In this document: positions 1 to 8,694 of the stretch, piece by piece
Numbering within the stretch: position 1 is the stretch's first letter
Layout: each line of letters opens with the position of its first letter
Origin: Acidobacteriota bacterium
GTDB taxonomy: Bacteria; Acidobacteriota; CAIWXX01
Assembly (NCBI GenBank): GCA_016191015.1
Contig: JACPPM010000163.1
Location: forward strand, 1 to 44,472
Length of the DNA stretch: 44,472 nucleotides
Direction of reading: 5' to 3'
Notes under the pieces: generated by a model
Seen by the model: the letters and a program-made list of their open reading frames with translations, nothing else
Told to the model about the DNA's origin: nothing
Databases searched by the model: none
Made by a program: the position numbers and the translations under genes

Positions 1-357
1 CTGGCCGAGGCGAGACATGCGGAAGACATCTTCATCGGCGTCAACATTCTCGACTACAGCGGGTATCCTGACTGCCGCCCCGAGTTCATCCGCTCTTTCG
101 AGCGCACCGCGCGCCTGGCCACCAAAGCGGGCGTGCGCCGCACTGCGTCATTCCGCGTCCACACGCCTCTGGTCCGGATGACAAAAGCGCAGATCATCCG
201 CGAAGGGATGCGCCTGGGCCTCGACTACTCCCTCACCTGGAGCTGCTACGACCCACGGCGCCGCGGACGACGCTATGGTCCGTGCGATCTGTGCGATAGC
301 TGCTTGCTCAGAGCAAAGGGGTTTGAGGAGGCGGGCCTTGCGGATCCGGCGCGCTAG
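1..357 (+). CDS. queC: 7-cyano-7-deazaguanine synthase (QueC), C-terminal part, truncated by window edge
   Basis: The reading frame is open from base 1 and ends at TAG 355-357, so only the last 118 residues are present. QueC converts 7-carboxy-7-deazaguanine to preQ0 using ATP and ammonia, in the cytoplasmic queuosine/7-deazaguanine pathway. The diagnostic part is the zinc site at the C-terminus: a Cys in SCYDP followed by three cysteines in the order C-x2-C-x2-C (GPCDLCDSC), then [10 protein letters not shown]. Upstream, [16 protein letters not shown] and [12 protein letters not shown] match the family's C-terminal lobe. The internal GTG at 133 is not the real start, because homology continues upstream of it to the window edge. 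The end agrees with the usual QueC C-terminus and nothing looks broken. No other queuosine gene is visible downstream. Confidence 0.93.
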   Translation: MAEARHAEDIFIGVNILDYSGYPDCRPEFIRSFERTARLATKAGVRRTASFRVHTPLVRMTKAQIIREGMRLGLDYSLTWSCYDPRRRGRRYGPCDLCDSCLLRAKGFEEAGLADPAR

Positions 358-409
358 AGTCTAGGCTCGTCGCAGGACTGCGCCTGCAACGAGAGGCCGC
401 GTTGCGACA

Positions 410-548
410 GCCGGAAGACCGGAAGGGAAACCGCAGATTGCACCGATTACGCAGATTCCCCCGGGCGACGATCTCGCGGCCGTCAATACCCCGAGGTTGA
501 ATCTGTGAAATCTCCGAAATCTGTGGTTTCCCGGCTTTCGGCCTCGTT
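410..548. repeat. CCGCAGAT-type inverted repeat, copy B1 (divergent)
   Basis: The left arm (about 428-457) carries ACCGCAGATTGCACCGATTA followed by a second CGCAGATT. The right arm (about 497-531) carries the reverse complement in the form AATCTGTGAAATCT...AATCTGTGGTTT. Flanks are also roughly inverted, with CCGGAAG on the left and CTTTCGG on the right. It is the same family as 36414-36603 and 38869-39075, but its core differs and terminal repeats like theirs are not clear. Confidence 0.6.
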
Positions 549-774
549 TGACCTGACAACATGTTGGCAAGGTCAGGATGAGGCCGATCACGGCCGCCGC
601 AGTGGTCTCCATTGGCTCCCTCAGCTACCTCGATCCTCCGCCGGCAGATGCGGGCGCGCCCTGCGCAAGCACTCCGCCGCCTCTCACTAGCCGCGTGTCC
701 GTCCAACAATAGCATAACCTGCCTGAGTGTTGGATGTCAGACGCGCGCCTGGTTGATTCCGGGGCCATCCTACA

Positions 775-826
775 CAACGCGGTGGAGCCGCCACCACACA
801 GGTTGGGTCTCCGCCGCGCGTGAGAG
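775..826. repeat. GCGGAGCCGC-type palindromic repeat, copy D1
   Basis: ACGCGGTGGAGCCGCC is followed about 15 bp later by the inverted partner TCTCCGCCGCGCGTGAGAG. The same unit occurs at 13863-13914 and, as a left half only, at 44337-44360. It could form a strong hairpin in RNA or DNA. Its position is intergenic in all three cases. Confidence 0.6.
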
Positions 827-897
827 CGTCCGGCGCGCTTCGCTAGCGTGGAGCCGGAGCCCTTGAGCGAAGCGATGGGGTGAGAGCGTTCTTCCGA

Positions 898-970
898 GCC
901 ACCCTGAGCGTCTGAGACCACGGGTCCGTTCCTGCTTTCCTGAGAGGAGCTCGGAGGGTCTCGCACCATC
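898..970. repeat. Hairpin-type repeat with CACCCTGAGC and GGGTCTCGCA ends, copy H1
   Basis: The stretch 931-949 is the exact reverse complement of 44400-44418 at the other end of the window (19 bp). The similarity extends at reduced identity over about 30 bp on each side. It contains CACCCTGAGC near 900 and AGGGTCTCGCACC near 957. It is interpreted as one copy of a dispersed intergenic repeat. Confidence 0.5.
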
Positions 971-1059
971 GAGAGTCTTGCCATTCCACGTAAGCACTGA
1001 GCTTCTCGGACACTAAGGTCTCGTGGCCATTAGCTCCTAGCCTTTAGCTATGAGCCCGG

Positions 1060-1205
1060 GTAACTGCTCAGGTCAGACAAAATCCTCCACAGAAGGCACA
1101 AAATGCGCAGAAGTCACAGATGTTCAATGCCTGGTTTTTCGTCCATTCCTTTTGTGCCTCTTGCGCGTTTTGTGCCTTCTGTGGCTAGCCTACCTGAGTA
1201 GCTAC
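1060..1205. repeat. Miniature inverted-repeat element A1 (146 bp, CACAGAAGGCACAAAATG family)
   Basis: The ends are GTAACTGCTCAGGT (1060-1073) and ACCTGAGTAGCTAC (1192-1205), inverted repeats matching at 12 of 14 positions. Inner arms CCACAGAAGGCACAAAATGC and its counterpart TTTTGTGCCTTCTGTGG lengthen the palindrome. The whole unit could fold into one long hairpin with a loop around GTTCAATGCCTGGTTTTTCG. Near-identical copies lie at 19962-20106 and 38783-39132. No coding capacity is seen, so any mobility would need a transposase from elsewhere. Confidence 0.85.
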
Positions 1206-1407
1206 GAGCCCGGAAAGGTTGGCGCGGCTATTGGCGGCGACCGATCAACCGGGAACCACCTCCGCCCGCATTTCGCGCCGGTAGGCCGTTCGGGGCTAAA
1301 GGCTAGCAATCCGTATCGCCCCGCTCCACTGAGGCGTGTCCTAAACGAGCGCGATTCTGCGATGACATGCGCTGGGGTTGGTGCTAGACTGGCTGGCGTC
1401 GACTCCG

Positions 1408-4380
1408 ATGATCGCACGCGCCCGTCGTCTCACCTTTCTCTGGGCGGCGATTTTCACAGCAATTGTCGTTTGGCCCCGTTGCGTGCACCCGCTCGATCCG
1501 CACACGCCCATCGGAGAGTACCTGCACGACACGTGGTCGACGGAAGACGGACTCCCTGTGAGCACCGTCCTGGCCGTGATCCAGGCTCCCGACCGGTACC
1601 TCTGGGCGGCCACCGAAGCTGGAATCGTGCGATTCGACGGTCTTCGCTTCACGCTTTACGACAGAAGTAGTACGCCTCCGCTTCCGGGCAACGATGCGAC
1701 GTCACTGGCCGCTGGCCGGCGTGGTTCGATCTGGGTCGGAGACGCGCTCGGCGTGAGCCGCTACGGGGATGGCAGATTCGAGCGTATCGCGCCACGAGCG
1801 GGCGCGCCGAGCCTCTCGGTCTCCGCGCTCGCGGTGGACGATCACATGAGCGCCTGGATCGGAACCAAGAACGGCGGGGTGTGGCGACTGCAGAACGGGG
1901 AGCTCGCCGCCGTCGGAGGTCCGGCGGAGGCAAGCGGCCCCGAGGTGACCTGCATCCACCTGGATCGCGACGGAGAGGTGTGGGTGGGCAGCGCCGGGGG
2001 CGGCCTGCGAGCTATAGGGGAGGGGCAGATCGCGACCTACACGATCAGGGATGGACTTCCCAGCGACACGGTGCAGGCCGTCTGCCGGGACGGCACGGGA
2101 CGGCTGTGGGTCGGAACCGAGAGTGGCTTGAGCTATTTCGAGAACGGTCGCTTCGTCACGCTGACGACGGAGGATGGGCTGAGCCGGAACTGGGTGACGG
2201 CGCTCCACGCGGACCGAAACGGTAACCTCTGGATCGGCACCCGCGGCGGTGGACTCAATCGCCTGCATGACCGTGTGTTCTCTGCGCTGAGAGCCGGGTC
2301 TGGGCTCTCGAGCGACATGGTTCGTGCCGTCTTCGAAGACCACGAGGGCAACCTGTGGGTGGGCACCGGGAGTGGGCTCGACAGGCTGAAGGATGCGACG
2401 TTTTCGGTGTACACCGTCACGCAGGGGCTCTCCAATGACGAGATCTGGTCGATCTACGAGGACGATCGCGGTGCGATCTGGATTGGCACGTACGGCGGCG
2501 GGATGAACGTGCTCGAGGGGAGTCGTGTTCGCCGCTTCTCGACGCGCGAGGGCCTCGCTGACAATATCGTCAACACCACGTTGCAAAGTCGCGATGGGAG
2601 CCTCTGGATTGGAACCTCGAACGGGCTCAGCCGTTACCGGGACGGTCGGTTTGAAAGCTACACGAAGAAGAACGGACTGGTCTCGAATTCGATTCGCGCG
2701 CTCTGCGAAGACCGGCGGGGAAGGTTGTGGGTCGGGACCTACGACGGCGTTTGCATTTCCGAACCGGATCGACCTGGCCTTTTCGTCGCCGTCGATGGCT
2801 TGACCCAGAAAAGGATCGCCTTTCTGCACGAAGATGCCGGCGGCGCGATCTGGGCCGGCACCACCTGCTGTGGCTTGATGCGTTGGCAGGACGGGACGAT
2901 CCGAACATACACGACCCGCGACGGTCTTCCGACGAACGAGTTGGACTGTCTGTACGAGGGCAGCGATGGCACCTTCTGGATCGGGACTTACGGAGGCGGT
3001 CTCGTGCGCATGAGCCACGGCAGGTTTTTCACGTATTCGACTCGCCATGGGCTCTACGACGATGTTGTCTTTTCCATCCTCGAGGATGATAAGGGCAGGC
3101 TCTGGATGTCCTGCAACAAGGGGGTCTTCTCGGCGAGCCTCGCCGAGCTGAATGACATTGCGGCGGGGAGGTCTTCGCGCCTGCGATGCGCGTCCTACGG
3201 GAAGACGGACGGCCTCCGAAACCCTGAGTGTAACGGCGGCTTTCCCACGACGGCCTGGAAGACGCGCGACGGACGGCTCTGGTTCGCAACCATGGAGGGT
3301 GCGGCAGTGGTCGATCCGGCGCGCATGCGTCGGAACGCCCCTCCACCATCGGTGGTCCTCGAGGACCTGGTCGCAGACGCCACGCACGTCGATCTGACCG
3401 GGGAGGTGAGGCTCCCCCCGGGGACGGAGAAACTCGAGCTCCGGTACACGGCGCTCAGTCTCGCGTCACCGGACAAGGTGCGCTTCCGATACCGCCTCGA
3501 TGGTTACGACACTGAATGGGTCGACGCGGGGAGCCGACGAACGGCCTTTTACACCCATCTGCCCGCCGGTGCGTACCGCTTTTCCGTGACCGCCGGCAAC
3601 CGCGACGACGTCTGGAGCGAACAGGGAGCAACCGTCGGATTCTTCATCCGGCCGTTTTACTACCGTACACCCTGGTTCTATGCGCTCTGCGTCGTCACCC
3701 TCACTCTCCTCGCCACCGGGCTCTACGCCACGCGGGTGCGCCACATGAAAGCGAAGTTCGCCGCGGTCCTCGCCGAGCGCCAGCGCATCGCACGCGAGAT
3801 CCACGATACGCTGGCTCAAGGGCTGACCGGAATCTCCGTCCAACTCGAAGGCGTGGCCGAGACCCTGCTCGACGATCCCCCCGTGGCTCAGCGCCATCTC
3901 GACCGCGCGCGCACTCTGGTGCGCACCAGCCTGGCCGATGCACGCGGGGCGGTCTGGAATCTAGTGCCTGAGGCACTGCGGGGTCGGGATCTAGTCCAGG
4001 CCTTGTTGCAAGCCTCTCGGCTGCCGGCTGAGAGCTCAGAGGCGCGCGTGGATGTGGCGGTGAGTGGCACCCCGTACTCCCTTCCGAGTCGCATCGAAGC
4101 CAACCTCCTCCGGATCGGGCAGGAGGCTCTGTCGAATGCCCTGAAGCACTCGAGATGCCGGAATGTTCGGGTCGCGGTTGGCTTCGAGAAGGGAGCTGTC
4201 CGCCTGTCGGTGAAGGACGACGGATGCGGTTTCGACGCGGGGGCGACGCCGCCTGACGGCCGGCCGCGATTCGGGCTGCGCGGGATGGAGGAACGAGCGA
4301 AGCTGATCCGTGGGACACTCAGCGTGCGGACGAATCCGGGCGCAGGCACAGAGGTCGATGTGTGTGTGCCCATCGGCTGA
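1408..4380 (+). CDS. Two-component sensor histidine kinase, double beta-propeller / Y_Y_Y / HisKA_3 type
   Basis: About 990 residues. An N-terminal hydrophobic segment (around residues 5-25) acts as signal or membrane anchor. It is followed by 14 propeller repeats of the form LW(I/V)GTxGGGL, enough for two seven-bladed propellers in the periplasm. Next come a Y_Y_Y-type beta domain (LELRYTALSL, RFRYRLDGYDTEW), one transmembrane helix (YALCVVTLTLLATGLYATRV), and a cytoplasmic HisKA_3 dimerisation domain with the phospho-acceptor His in AREIHDTLAQG (residue 799 from this start). The C-terminal HATPase domain shows QEALSNALKHS and KDDGCGFD. The pattern is that of a NarX/DesK-class kinase with a large extracellular sensor. 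The partner is almost certainly the LuxR-type regulator 43 nt downstream. The open frame reaches back to a TTG at 1378, but ATG 1408 gives the more normal signal segment; no strong ribosome site decides it. The ligand is unknown. Confidence 0.92.
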   Translation: MIARARRLTFLWAAIFTAIVVWPRCVHPLDPHTPIGEYLHDTWSTEDGLPVSTVLAVIQAPDRYLWAATEAGIVRFDGLRFTLYDRSSTPPLPGNDATSLAAGRRGSIWVGDALGVSRYGDGRFERIAPRAGAPSLSVSALAVDDHMSAWIGTKNGGVWRLQNGELAAVGGPAEASGPEVTCIHLDRDGEVWVGSAGGGLRAIGEGQIATYTIRDGLPSDTVQAVCRDGTGRLWVGTESGLSYFENGRFVTLTTEDGLSRNWVTALHADRNGNLWIGTRGGGLNRLHDRVFSALRAGSGLSSDMVRAVFEDHEGNLWVGTGSGLDRLKDATFSVYTVTQGLSNDEIWSIYEDDRGAIWIGTYGGGMNVLEGSRVRRFSTREGLADNIVNTTLQSRDGSLWIGTSNGLSRYRDGRFESYTKKNGLVSNSIRALCEDRRGRLWVGTYDGVCISEPDRPGLFVAVDGLTQKRIAFLHEDAGGAIWAGTTCCGLMRWQDGTIRTYTTRDGLPTNELDCLYEGSDGTFWIGTYGGGLVRMSHGRFFTYSTRHGLYDDVVFSILEDDKGRLWMSCNKGVFSASLAELNDIAAGRSSRLRCASYGKTDGLRNPECNGGFPTTAWKTRDGRLWFATMEGAAVVDPARMRRNAPPPSVVLEDLVADATHVDLTGEVRLPPGTEKLELRYTALSLASPDKVRFRYRLDGYDTEWVDAGSRRTAFYTHLPAGAYRFSVTAGNRDDVWSEQGATVGFFIRPFYYRTPWFYALCVVTLTLLATGLYATRVRHMKAKFAAVLAERQRIAREIHDTLAQGLTGISVQLEGVAETLLDDPPVAQRHLDRARTLVRTSLADARGAVWNLVPEALRGRDLVQALLQASRLPAESSEARVDVAVSGTPYSLPSRIEANLLRIGQEALSNALKHSRCRNVRVAVGFEKGAVRLSVKDDGCGFDAGATPPDGRPRFGLRGMEERAKLIRGTLSVRTNPGAGTEVDVCVPIG

Positions 4381-4412
4381 CGGGCCGTGAGTATCTCAGC
4401 CCGAGGGAATGC

Positions 4413-4417
4413 GGAGG
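4413..4417 (+). promoter_or_regulatory. Ribosome binding site fixing the start of the NarL-type regulator
   Basis: GGAGG lies 6 nt upstream of ATG 4424. An earlier in-frame ATG at 4409 would place this site inside the gene, so 4424 is preferred. Confidence 0.7.
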
Positions 4418-4423
4418 TATCAG

Positions 4424-5059
4424 ATGCCGATGACGAAAGAGAATCCGATCAGGATTCTTGTGGCCGATGATCATCCCGTAGTCGCCGACGGGCTCGCGGC
4501 GATGATCGAGCGACAGCCGGACATGACCGTCGTGGCCACGGCCACAACGGGCCTCCAGGCCGTCGATCTCTTCCAGGCCCACCGCCCGGACGTGACCCTC
4601 ATGGACCTGCGGATGCCCGGTATGTCCGGTCTCGATGCCATCATCGCGATTCGCAAGGACGTCGCGGATGCGAGGATTCTCGTGCTCACCACCTACGACG
4701 GGGACGAAGACATTCATCGCGCCATCGACGCAGGGGCTCGTGGGTATCTGCTGAAGGATGCGCGCCGAGAGGAGCTCCTCGATGCCATCCGGGACGTCCA
4801 TTCGGGACGGAGCCACATTCCCGCTCCCGTGGCCGCCCGCCTGCGGGAGTCCGGGCCAAGAATCCGCCTCAGCCCTCGCGAGCTCGAGGTGCTGCGCTTG
4901 ATGGCCAAAGGGTCCAGCAATAAGGACATAGCCCAGGCGCTCCACATCACGGAGGGCACGGTCAAGGGATACGTCGTCAACATACTGACGAAGCTGGACG
5001 TCCGCGACCGCACTGAGGCTGTGACTGTGGCGCTCCAGCGCGGCGTCTTCCAGTTGTAG
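4424..5059 (+). CDS. NarL/FixJ-family response regulator (receiver + LuxR HTH)
   Basis: 211 residues. The N-terminal receiver shows the acidic pair in VADDHP, the phospho-acceptor Asp in VTLMDLRMPGMSG, the Thr in LVLTTYD, and the conserved Lys in GYLLKDA. A short linker leads to a LuxR-type helix-turn-helix (LSPRELEVLRLMAKGSSNKDIAQALHITEGTVKGYV), which binds DNA. The gene follows the HisKA_3 propeller kinase by 43 nt on the same strand, the classic arrangement for this kinase class, so phosphotransfer from that kinase is the expected input. Length and all key residues are normal. Target genes cannot be told from the sequence. The convergent lipoprotein gene next door is one possible target only by proximity. 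Confidence 0.95.
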   Translation: MPMTKENPIRILVADDHPVVADGLAAMIERQPDMTVVATATTGLQAVDLFQAHRPDVTLMDLRMPGMSGLDAIIAIRKDVADARILVLTTYDGDEDIHRAIDAGARGYLLKDARREELLDAIRDVHSGRSHIPAPVAARLRESGPRIRLSPRELEVLRLMAKGSSNKDIAQALHITEGTVKGYVVNILTKLDVRDRTEAVTVALQRGVFQL

Positions 5060-5156
5060 GTGCGCCCGCTTCTCCACGATCGTGCACCAGGAGGATGGCG
5101 GAGTCGCTCCCGGTGTCTCGGGTGTGAGGGGATTCTCGACCTTGCAGCTTGGATCA

Positions 5157-7025
5157 CTACTTCACCTCGAACGAGACCGTGGCGCTGGGCACGCCGTTGA
5201 CCACCACATGGACATCGACTACACCCTTCGTGAGGCCCTTTGGGATCTTCAGCTTCAATTTCGTGGGGGTCGCCTGCTTGATCTTTGCTTCGAGTGCTCC
5301 GAAGTACGCATGGTCCTCGGCCTTCTTCTTGGAGAACCCAGCGCCAATGATGTTTGCGGTCGAGCCGGGCTTACTGCTCTTGCTCTTGATCTTGGTGATG
5401 GTCGGTCCCGAGCCCGCGGGTGGGAGGATTTGCAGCGTGTGGGATTTGAGGCCGGTGCAGTTGTCGACGTCGGTGGCGCCAAGAGAGAATGCGTAGGTCC
5501 CGACGACGAGCGGGACACCGGACAGATCGCCGTCGGGTGTGAGCGTGAGTCCCGGCGGCAATGCTCCCGACGCGACGGAGTACGTGTATGGCGCGTTCCC
5601 GCCGGCGGCGCTGAGAAATTGCTGGTAGGGTACGCTCTGGAAGCCTTCTGGGAGCGTCGGTGGATCCAGTTCGATCTGGGGGCAGACGCTCGAGCAGACA
5701 ACGGCCACATTCAGCGCAACCGGCGAGCTGATGGCGTTCGGAAGGTATCGCACGAACGGCCCGGCGATCGCTTGTGCCGTCGTGCTTGCCACGGTCATCG
5801 GCACGCTGCTGCCCTGGGAGGCGGGTGCCTGGTCGATCGAGCAGCCGCCCGCGAGGTCCCCCGCGACCTCAGTCCTGACGACGAGCATGTCGCTGCTTCC
5901 AGCGCCGTATGTTGTGGTGATCCCCGCGATCACAAACCCACCGTCGGGCGCCTGGCGGCCGTCGAGGAGCATTTCCTCAGCGGTGCCTCCGTAGGTCCTT
6001 TGCCATTGCGCCGCTCCCCCTCCCTTCACGATCCAGCCGTCGTGGTTTCCGCCTCCGAACGAAGAGGTCGTGCCGGTGATCATGTACCCCCCATCTGCGG
6101 TCACGGAGACAGCTTGGAGCTCGTCGGAACCCGTGCCCCCATGAATCTCTGCTGACATGATGCCGCCATTCGCATCGAGGCGGAGCAGGAGACCCTTGGA
6201 CGAGTCGGCAAAACTCGTGCTGCTACCCACGACAACGAAGGTGCCGTCACTCAACTGGCATGCCGACCGAGCCTTGTCGTCCAACCCGCCGCCGTACCGC
6301 TTCTGCCACAGTATGTTGCCGTTCGCATCCAGTCTCACGACCCAGGCATCGCTTTTCTTGGCCCCAAACGACTCGGTCGACCCGGCCACAATGTAGCCGC
6401 CTCCGGCAACGGACCGAACGCACGTCGCCGAATCACTGCCCGTGCCGCCGAAGCGTTTCTGCCAGGTCACGAAGCCGCTCGAGTTGAGCTTCACCACGAT
6501 CGCATCCCATCCCGACCCCGCGAAAATGCCCTCGCCGACGAAGACGGACCCACCGTCACCAGTTGGTTCAATCCAGCGCAGCGTGTCGTTTTCGCCTGCG
6601 CCAGTGTCGTGCCCGTAACGATACTGCCACTCAACATCCCCGGTGGCCCCGAGTTTCAGCACCAATGGATCCAGGTCGCCGTACGGATTCGTCCACGCAC
6701 CGGCGATGAAGCCCGGGCCCGCCGTCTGCTGAATGCAGATGGCGAGGTCCGATGTCTTGGCATAGCCGTATGTCCCTTGCCACGCCACCTGTCCGTCGCT
6801 CGCGAACTTCACCACGCTCACATCGCTGGCGGCGCCTCCAACTGGGTTCGTCGTACCCAGCAGAATGTAGCCGCCGTCGGCCGTGGGTTGGACCGAAGCT
6901 CCCAGGTCCGTCTGTGATCCGCCGATCGCGTGCACCCAGGAATTCTGAGCGGGTGACGTGCGGCAGCCGAAAAGCACGAGAATCGCTGCAACTCCGGTTT
7001 TGATGAATGACCCTGTGACATGCAT
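5157..7025 (-). CDS. Secreted lipoprotein with beta-propeller repeats, putative Ig domain and C-terminal IPT/TIG domain
   Basis: 622 residues starting at ATG 7025, which has AGGAG at 7033-7037. The N-terminus (MHVTGSFIKTGVAAILVLFGC) has a hydrophobic core ending in LFGC, a plausible lipobox with the lipidated Cys at residue 21. Residues about 30-400 consist of repeats of the type DGGYI..G.T.SFG...D.WVVK.D..G...WQ..YGG, typical of delta-60-like or SBBP-type propellers. A putative Ig (He_PIG) domain follows (LPEGFQSVPYQQFLSAAGG, then ALPPGLTL). The C-terminal 80 residues (GPTITKIKSKS...VIVNG-type strands) fit an IPT/TIG fold. It probably sits on the cell surface or in the outer membrane as a binding or structural protein. 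No catalytic motif is seen. It converges on the response regulator gene with a 97-nt gap and no clear terminator. Confidence 0.85.
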   Translation of the reverse strand: MHVTGSFIKTGVAAILVLFGCRTSPAQNSWVHAIGGSQTDLGASVQPTADGGYILLGTTNPVGGAASDVSVVKFASDGQVAWQGTYGYAKTSDLAICIQQTAGPGFIAGAWTNPYGDLDPLVLKLGATGDVEWQYRYGHDTGAGENDTLRWIEPTGDGGSVFVGEGIFAGSGWDAIVVKLNSSGFVTWQKRFGGTGSDSATCVRSVAGGGYIVAGSTESFGAKKSDAWVVRLDANGNILWQKRYGGGLDDKARSACQLSDGTFVVVGSSTSFADSSKGLLLRLDANGGIMSAEIHGGTGSDELQAVSVTADGGYMITGTTSSFGGGNHDGWIVKGGGAAQWQRTYGGTAEEMLLDGRQAPDGGFVIAGITTTYGAGSSDMLVVRTEVAGDLAGGCSIDQAPASQGSSVPMTVASTTAQAIAGPFVRYLPNAISSPVALNVAVVCSSVCPQIELDPPTLPEGFQSVPYQQFLSAAGGNAPYTYSVASGALPPGLTLTPDGDLSGVPLVVGTYAFSLGATDVDNCTGLKSHTLQILPPAGSGPTITKIKSKSSKPGSTANIIGAGFSKKKAEDHAYFGALEAKIKQATPTKLKLKIPKGLTKGVVDVHVVVNGVPSATVSFEVK

Positions 7026-7430
7026 GATGAGACTCCTGCCGGAGCATCGCCGGATGCTCCTGATAATTGATAGTTGCGAGATCTGTGTCATCGTCTTCAC
7101 GTCCAATATGGCAGCGACCCCCGATGCAGGCCCACTATCGATGGATAGGGCTACCTCTCTCCAGTGACGCTGATCACCGGTATGACCCCTGATTGTGTGA
7201 CTCCGTGCACACGTTTGAGCTCAGCCGCCTCCCCGCGGAGAGTCCTCCCCGCCGCGAGCCGATCGAGGACAACGTTCGGTCTCCGCCCAGCGGCCGGGGC
7301 GCTAGCCACGAATCTTGACATCATGACCTTCAAGTCCTATGGTGTCGGCATGCTCCTCAGGCGGGAGATACAATCGGTGGATGCTTCTCGTTTTTCTCGC
7401 ACCGCGGGGGATGCGAGAAGAGGGGGACGG
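7026..7430. other. Divergent intergenic region between lipoprotein and binding-protein genes
   Basis: Roughly 400 bp separate the minus-strand lipoprotein from the plus-strand binding-protein gene. The binding-protein frame is open back to 7164, but the translated stretch before 7431 looks non-coding (Arg/Ser/Ala-rich, no homology that I recognise). A perfect 8-bp-stem hairpin sits at 7041-7060. No convincing promoter was found by eye. Confidence 0.5.
7041..7060 (-). promoter_or_regulatory. Perfect hairpin just upstream of the lipoprotein ribosome binding site
   Basis: GGAGCATC-GCCG-GATGCTCC forms an 8-bp stem with a 4-nt loop. It ends 3 nt before the AGGAG site (7033-7037) of the lipoprotein gene. 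In the mRNA it would be a leader hairpin, which could stabilise the transcript or affect access to the ribosome site. Confidence 0.45.
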
Positions 7431-8675
7431 GTGGTTGTTCTAGTACTCCACCGTGTCAGGAGTCGCACTGCTTGGTGCCACCCGATAGGGAGACTTTTTG
7501 TGGCCTGCGCCACCGTTCTGCTCTTCTCGCCCTCGTGCCGCGAATCGAGCACGCCAGACTCCGTCAGGTCTCCAGGCATCACGGCGAAGGAGATCGTCAT
7601 CGGTTGCTCCGCAGCTCTCGGCGGTCACGCACAATTCCTGGGCACACAGTACCTCCACGGTGCCCAGGCATGGCTCAACGACGTCAACCGGCGTGGCGGC
7701 ATCCACGGACGGACCGTGCGGCTTCTGGTTTACGACGACCAGTACGAGCCTCCGCGGACGGTGGCGAACACGCAGCGGCTCATCAGCCAGGACAAGGTCT
7801 TCGCGCTCTTCAATTACGTCGGGACGCCCACCTCCGTGAAAATTGTGGACATCGTCCAGGCACAGCGGGTGCCGGCGCTCGGGTTCTTCACCGGGGCTGA
7901 GCCGCTTCGAGAGCCGTTTCGCCCGATGATGTTCCACGTGCGCGACTCCTACTACGCAGAGGCCGAGGGGGCCATGGCGTACTTCGTCGACAAGCTCGGG
8001 CTCCGGCGGGTCGCCGTGATGTACCAGGAAGATGCGTTCGGTCTTGCGGTGCTCTCCGGAGTGCAGCTGGCGCTCGGCCGCCGGGGGCTCAAGACCGCGG
8101 CCACCGACACCTATGAGCGGGGCACGATGGAGCTCGAACAGCCGCTCGAGACCATCCGTCAGAGCCAAGCGGAGCTCGTGGTGATGGTCGGCACGTATAG
8201 CCCGCTGGCGAAGTTCATCGCCAGCGCGCACGACGCCGAATATTTTCCATACTTCCACACGGTCTCGTTCGTCGGCTCGGAGGCGTTCGGAAAGGAGCTG
8301 GTCGAGACCCGGAAGATTTCTCCCCAGCAGTACGAGCGGATCGTGGTGACCCAGGTAGTTCCGTCTCCCTATCGGACCGACCTCCCGGCAGTTCGCCGGT
8401 TCACCGAGCTTCAGAGAGAGAGCTTCCCCGAGGACGAGCTCAATTACGTGGCACTCGAAGGTTTTCTCAACGGCATCGTACTGACGAAAGCGCTGACGGC
8501 CGCGGGCCCCCGCCCAACGAGAGCGCAGCTCATCGATGCCCTCGAGTCGATGCGCGACGTCGACCTCGGGATCGGCAAGGGAATCACCTACGGCAAGCAG
8601 GATCACGCGGGGATCGAGGGCATCTGGTACTCGCGGCTCAGCGAGCATGGTCGCTTCGAGAGCTTCGAGCCGTGA
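7431..8675 (+). CDS. Periplasmic substrate-binding protein, branched-chain amino-acid (Peripla_BP_6/LivJ-like) type
   Basis: About 414 residues. The mature part begins near [18 protein letters not shown], the first strand of the LivJ-like fold, and continues with [36 protein letters not shown] and [13 protein letters not shown], all standard for Peripla_BP_6. These proteins bind small ligands such as amino acids or amides. The N-terminus has a hydrophobic stretch ([16 protein letters not shown]) ending in Cys, suggesting export and possibly lipidation, although the lipobox is imperfect. GTG 7431 preceded by AGGGGG is a reasonable start. ATG 7350 or a more internal GTG cannot be excluded. No ABC permease or ATPase gene follows. 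Instead the stop is 19 nt before a hybrid sensor kinase, so this protein more probably presents a ligand to the kinase than feeds a transporter. Confidence 0.85.
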   Translation: MVVLVLHRVRSRTAWCHPIGRLFVACATVLLFSPSCRESSTPDSVRSPGITAKEIVIGCSAALGGHAQFLGTQYLHGAQAWLNDVNRRGGIHGRTVRLLVYDDQYEPPRTVANTQRLISQDKVFALFNYVGTPTSVKIVDIVQAQRVPALGFFTGAEPLREPFRPMMFHVRDSYYAEAEGAMAYFVDKLGLRRVAVMYQEDAFGLAVLSGVQLALGRRGLKTAATDTYERGTMELEQPLETIRQSQAELVVMVGTYSPLAKFIASAHDAEYFPYFHTVSFVGSEAFGKELVETRKISPQQYERIVVTQVVPSPYRTDLPAVRRFTELQRESFPEDELNYVALEGFLNGIVLTKALTAAGPRPTRAQLIDALESMRDVDLGIGKGITYGKQDHAGIEGIWYSRLSEHGRFESFEP

Positions 8676-8694
8676 CCCCCCTGGATGGCGGCCG

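Larger units (their letters stand above)
358..1407. other. Gene-free, repeat-rich region of about 1.05 kb
   Basis: No convincing coding sequence was found. The short open frames on both strands have low-complexity Arg/Ser-rich products and match no family I recognise. The region holds four recognisable repeats: a CCGCAGAT-type inverted repeat (about 410-548), a GCGGAGCCGC-type palindrome (775-826), a CACCCTGAGC...GGGTCTCGCA hairpin-type repeat (about 898-970), and a CACAGAAGGCACAAAATG-type miniature element (1060-1205). GGCTAA-type motifs occur around 1028-1050 and 1303-1313. It looks like a landing zone for small repeats between queC and the propeller kinase gene. Confidence 0.7.

Noticed and set aside
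612-984. Short open frames in the first gene-free region
   Set aside because: Arg/Ser-rich products on both strands with no ribosome site or family match.
1060-1205. CRISPR-like look of repeated CACAGAA/CGCAGAA units
   Set aside because: Units are inverted arms of one hairpin, with no regular spacers and no cas genes.
1050-1670. Possible 206-codon gene starting in element A1
   Set aside because: Begins inside a miniature repeat and overlaps the propeller kinase in another frame; no recognisable product.
1702-3387. Open frame of 561 codons on the minus strand
   Set aside because: Antisense to the propeller repeats; its apparent internal repeats mirror those of the real gene.
7431-8675. Binding-protein gene as part of an ABC amino-acid importer
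   Set aside because: No permease or ATPase gene is adjacent; the next gene is a sensor kinase.
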